From the NCBI GenBank assembly GCA_029260375.1, contig JAJDDI010000040.1, positions 1 through 56,623 on the forward strand: a stretch of DNA of 56,623 nucleotides. Reading direction: 5' to 3'. The notes beneath the pieces were generated by a model, which was not told the origin of the DNA, did not search any database, and was given only the letters and a program-made list of their open reading frames with translations. The translations under genes were made by a program, and so were the position numbers. The DNA comes from Phycisphaerales bacterium (GTDB lineage: Bacteria > Planctomycetota > Phycisphaerae > Phycisphaerales > UBA1924). The first letter of the stretch is position 1; each line of letters opens with the position of its first letter. Below are positions 53,815-56,623 of this stretch, in pieces.

Positions 53815-54203
53815 GGCTCTCGCTCCAGTCAACGCCCCAACAAAACATATGCAACGCGCATAGATCACGTGAGCCCGAATGCGATTGGCGTTTGGTCGGG
53901 TACCAGCGGCGCGGCCCGCTGGGACGCCTTGGCACGCGTCCGCTCGGCGTCGCGCCAATGACCTCACCAGGCCCGGCGCGCGTGGAAGAGAACGGCAGCG
54001 CCGAGTTGACCCGGGAGGCTCGTGCGGCGACACTTCCCCACCTCGGGGCCACGGATGGATCCCGGCCCGCCCTCGGACGTACCGACGGTGGGCCCAGCGG
54101 GCGAGCACTCGCCCGTGCGCGTGGGGGGCCCGGAGGCGACCCTTCCGAAGATGGATATGAATCACCCGGCGCCGGGCGGCGCTGGGTCAGTCTGGAGCTT
54201 TCT
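53815..54203. other. Intergenic region, 389 bp, divergent promoters
   Basis: Separates the second MgtC gene from the coiled-coil membrane gene. I see no gene here. A candidate plus-strand promoter is TTGACC (54006-54011), a 17-base spacer and GACACT, about 170 bases before the ATG at 54204. The leftmost 60 bases are AT-richer. Confidence 0.35.
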
Positions 54204-55586
54204 ATGGCAGCTCGAACCGGAGCGAGCGTCGGCGTGGCCGTCACCATCACGATCCTGGGTGTGCTCAGCCTCGGGCTGTTCGTGCTCTCGATGGTGTTCT
54301 ACGGCAACGCGGCCAAGGCGCAGCAGGAGCAGGCGCAGGTCCAGGCGGAGTCCGAGGACTTCATCAAGGCGTCCGAGCGCGAGCGCGAGGGCGTGCGACG
54401 CGCACTCTCGCAGGCCAACGACGACCGCAAGAGCGTGGTCGATTACCTGCTGACGCAGATGCGTGAGAGCATGACGCTCGCCGCGGGACCGGACGCGTCG
54501 GACCTGACCGCCTCGGGCCTGCGTGACCAGATCGTCACGCTGGGCGGGGGCGAGGGCGACTCGCTCTCGGGCATGATCCGCGATCGCGACGCGACCATCG
54601 CGGACCTGACGACGCGTCTGGACGAGGCCGAGGCGGACCGCCAGGCGGCGCTGGACCGGGCCGCGGCCGAGGCGGCGCGGGTGGCGCAGATCGAGTCCGA
54701 GTTCAACATCGCCAGCGGCGAGATGGGCGACGACGTGGGCACGATGCGCAGCGACCTGCAGGGCGTCTGGCAGCGCGTGTCGGATCTCGAGGCCGAGATG
54801 AACGATCGGGTGAACCGCATCCAGACCGACGCGAGCGACGAGCAGGGGCGCCTGCGCTCCACGATCGCCGAGCAGCGTTCGGAGCTGACGGTCCTCAAGA
54901 CCCAGCTCGCCCGCCTCCGCGGCGAGGGCGGCACCGACCGGGTCGCGGGCGTGCCCGAGGAGTCGCTGGTGGACGCGACCGTCAGCCGGGTGGACCCGGT
55001 GGCGCGCGAGGTCGTGCTCTCGATCGGGCGCGGGCAGAAGGTGATCCTGGGCATGACGTGCGCGATCTACAGCTACGCGACGGACATCCGCCCCGACCCG
55101 CTCACGGGCGTCTACCCGCTGGGCAAGGCGGTCGTGGAGGTCACGCGGGTCAACGACGGGTTCAGCATGGCCCGGATCATCGAGGAGTCCCGCGGCAACC
55201 CAATCATCAAGGGCGACGTCGCCGCCAACGCGGTGTACGACCCCAACAAGACGTACAAGTTCATGGTCTACGGCAACTTTGACCTCACCGCCGACGGCGT
55301 GGCGACCCCCCTCGAGGGCGAGGACCTCAAGGCCCTCATCCAGCGCTGGGGCGGCGACCTGGCCGCGGAGATCACGGGCGACCTGGACTTCGTCGTCCTG
55401 GGCGAGAAGCCCGTGCTGGGCCCCGAGCCCCCCACGGGCTCGCCCGTCGAGGTGGTCGAGGAGTTCCTGCGGCGCAAGCGCGTCATCGAGCGCTACGACC
55501 GGCTCTTCGAGTCCGCCCAGACGACCGCGATCCCGGTGCTCAACGAGAACCGCCTCCGCACGCTCATCGGCGACTTCCCCGGCTAA
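54204..55586 (+). CDS. Membrane-anchored coiled-coil protein
   Basis: 460 residues. One N-terminal helix (VGVAVTITILGVLSLGLFVL) is followed by a long, strongly heptad-patterned coiled coil to about residue 235 (AQQEQAQVQAESEDFIKASE; ATIADLTTRLDEAEADRQAA), then a compact C-terminal region (ATVSRVDPVAREVVLSIGRG to KTYKFMVYGNFDLT) and a tail with DLDFVVLGEKP, a pattern seen at the end of BRCT-like domains. I cannot assign a function. GGAG lies six bases before the ATG. It is followed after 23 bases by the acyltransferase gene in the same direction. Confidence 0.75.
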   Translation: MAARTGASVGVAVTITILGVLSLGLFVLSMVFYGNAAKAQQEQAQVQAESEDFIKASEREREGVRRALSQANDDRKSVVDYLLTQMRESMTLAAGPDASDLTASGLRDQIVTLGGGEGDSLSGMIRDRDATIADLTTRLDEAEADRQAALDRAAAEAARVAQIESEFNIASGEMGDDVGTMRSDLQGVWQRVSDLEAEMNDRVNRIQTDASDEQGRLRSTIAEQRSELTVLKTQLARLRGEGGTDRVAGVPEESLVDATVSRVDPVAREVVLSIGRGQKVILGMTCAIYSYATDIRPDPLTGVYPLGKAVVEVTRVNDGFSMARIIEESRGNPIIKGDVAANAVYDPNKTYKFMVYGNFDLTADGVATPLEGEDLKALIQRWGGDLAAEITGDLDFVVLGEKPVLGPEPPTGSPVEVVEEFLRRKRVIERYDRLFESAQTTAIPVLNENRLRTLIGDFPG

Positions 55587-55609
55587 CGCCTGATCGCGAG
55601 ACACGCTCC

Positions 55610-56623
55610 ATGGGCGCCCGACCCGCCGGACCCACGGCTCTGCAACGGTCGCTGATCCACCCGGCGCTCTATTACGCGATCCGGGGCGCGCTCGTCGCGC
55701 CCGGGGTGGCCGGCCTGGGCCCGTCGATCGACGTCGCCCGCAAGGCGGGTCGCGCGTTCGGTTCGGCTCGGTTCAACAAGAAGCGTGTCGATCGAGCGAT
55801 GGGGCACATCGAGCAGGCGATGCCCGAGCTCGACGCGCCGGCGCGCCACGAGCTGGCGGTCCGCTCCTACGAGCACCTGTTCGAGCTGGGCGTGGAGATG
55901 ACCTCGTGCTCGCGGACGATCTCCGAGGACGCCTGGCCCCACCACATGCGCCTGGGCGACATCAAAGAAGCCATCGATGTCCTGCTCACGGGCAAGCCCA
56001 CGATCCTGATCACCGGGCACTGCGGTAACTGGGAGGTGCTGGGCTTTACCGTCGCGCTGCTGGGCTTCAAGGTCCAGAGCATCTACCGCCCGCTGGACGT
56101 GCGCCCGCTGGACACGTGGGTGCGCGAGTCGCGGGGGCGGCGCGGGATGATGCTGCTCGACAAGTTCGGCGCGATGCACCAGCTCCCCGAGATCCTGCGC
56201 ACCGGGCAGGGCGCCCCCGCGTTCGTCGCGGACCAGAACGCGGGCGACCGGGCGCTGTTCGTGCCCTACTTCGGTCGGTTGACGTCCAGCTACAAGTCCA
56301 TCGGGCTGCTGGCGCTGGAGCACGACGCGACGCTGATCGCGGGCATGGCGCGCCGGATGCCCCGCGGCTCGGGGCAGGGCAGCGTCCGCCACCCGGGGGC
56401 GCTGGACTACAACGTTGAGATCAAGGGCGTGCTCGAGCCCGGGGAGTACCGGGGCGCCGAGGATCCGATGTATTACCTCACGGCCTGGTACCGGCGGGCG
56501 ATCGAGAAAATGGTGCTCGGCGCGCCGGAACAGTACCTGTGGATGCACCGGATGTGGAAGAGTCGCCCGAGGCACGAACGCCTGAACCGGGCGTTCCCGG
56601 ACCCCCTCCGGGAGAAGCTGGCG
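55610..56623 (+). CDS. Lysophospholipid/lipid A acyltransferase (LpxL/HtrB type), C-terminus cut by window edge
   Basis: 338 codons, open to the right edge. Motif order fits the LpxL/HtrB family: ITGHCGNWEVLGF with the catalytic His followed by Glu, then AFVADQNAGD (D-Q-x-x-x-x), the 'VPYFGR' substrate block and YLWMHRMWKSRP near the end. These enzymes add the secondary acyl chain to lipid A in the inner leaflet, with an N-terminal membrane helix; here a moderately hydrophobic N-terminal helix (LIHPALYYAIRGALVAPGVA) is visible. The ATG is chosen because the conserved domain follows at once. It sits in a likely operon with the coiled-coil gene. Confidence 0.9.
   Translation, partial: MGARPAGPTALQRSLIHPALYYAIRGALVAPGVAGLGPSIDVARKAGRAFGSARFNKKRVDRAMGHIEQAMPELDAPARHELAVRSYEHLFELGVEMTSCSRTISEDAWPHHMRLGDIKEAIDVLLTGKPTILITGHCGNWEVLGFTVALLGFKVQSIYRPLDVRPLDTWVRESRGRRGMMLLDKFGAMHQLPEILRTGQGAPAFVADQNAGDRALFVPYFGRLTSSYKSIGLLALEHDATLIAGMARRMPRGSGQGSVRHPGALDYNVEIKGVLEPGEYRGAEDPMYYLTAWYRRAIEKMVLGAPEQYLWMHRMWKSRPRHERLNRAFPDPLREKLA

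Overview
The window comes from a GC-rich bacterial chromosome (roughly two-thirds G+C by eye) and most likely from a planctomycete of the class Phycisphaerae. The evidence is several exported proteins ending in the GC-type dockerin signature (two 'DFSDVVAFLxxFG' repeats ending in GCP), others ending in PEP-CTERM-like tails (V/I-P-A/S-P, a hydrophobic stretch, then an Arg cluster), a membrane protein with the planctomycete-style CPxC/CPEC zinc ribbon, and G/C-dominated third codon positions. I saw no rRNA, tRNA, CRISPR array, insertion sequence or prophage. This is core chromosome with scattered small palindromic repeats.

Layout. 1-3714: dnaE (minus, C-terminus off the left edge), carrying in-frame palindromic insertions. 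4015-8000: a PEP-CTERM protein, a small membrane protein, a PabC-type aminotransferase and a repeat-rich membrane protein. 8066-13263: four exported surface-type proteins, including a tandem pair of dockerin-tailed paralogues. 13581-17530: clpB, a small motility-like protein and a small lipoprotein. 17639-20840: a chromosome-segregation locus with a basic HTH protein, parB, and three parS-like sites, two of them inside the NUDIX and histidine-kinase genes. 20903-25586: an ABC ATPase, a DciA-like gene with two membrane proteins, and an LVIVD-repeat dockerin protein. 25742-29194: spoVR and two PEP-CTERM paralogues. 29372-32072: rpiB overlapping a DCC/arginine-phosphatase-like fusion, and a pseudopilin. 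32083-41975: comEC, a caspase-like exported protein, trpE, HU, a 2-hydroxyacid dehydrogenase, an M16 peptidase and a DUF2089-type regulator with its membrane partner. 42079-50276: pdxJ, folC, an SH3-like membrane protein, a leucine-rich leader peptide with terminator ahead of leuS, purB and an MgtC/SapB protein. 50473-56623: a large zinc metalloprotease, a second MgtC/SapB protein, a coiled-coil membrane protein and a lipid A-type acyltransferase running off the right edge.

Three threads link the genes. Segregation and replication: ParB/parS, HU, an HTH basic protein, a DciA-like protein and DnaE. Envelope and export: the dockerin and PEP-CTERM proteins, pseudopilin, ComEC, metalloprotease and acyltransferase. 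Metabolism: TrpE, PabC, FolC, PdxJ, PurB, RpiB and LeuS.

The most unusual signals are: (1) two copies of one long imperfect palindrome inserted in frame, in the same orientation and frame, in dnaE, resembling in concept the Rickettsia palindromic elements; (2) a possible leucine attenuator upstream of leuS; (3) a recurring TANNNT box 5-9 bases before the start codon of many genes, suggesting widespread leaderless mRNAs; (4) parS sites embedded in coding sequence next to a parB with no adjacent parA; (5) a DCC thioredoxin-like domain fused to a YwlE-like arginine phosphatase, translationally coupled to rpiB.
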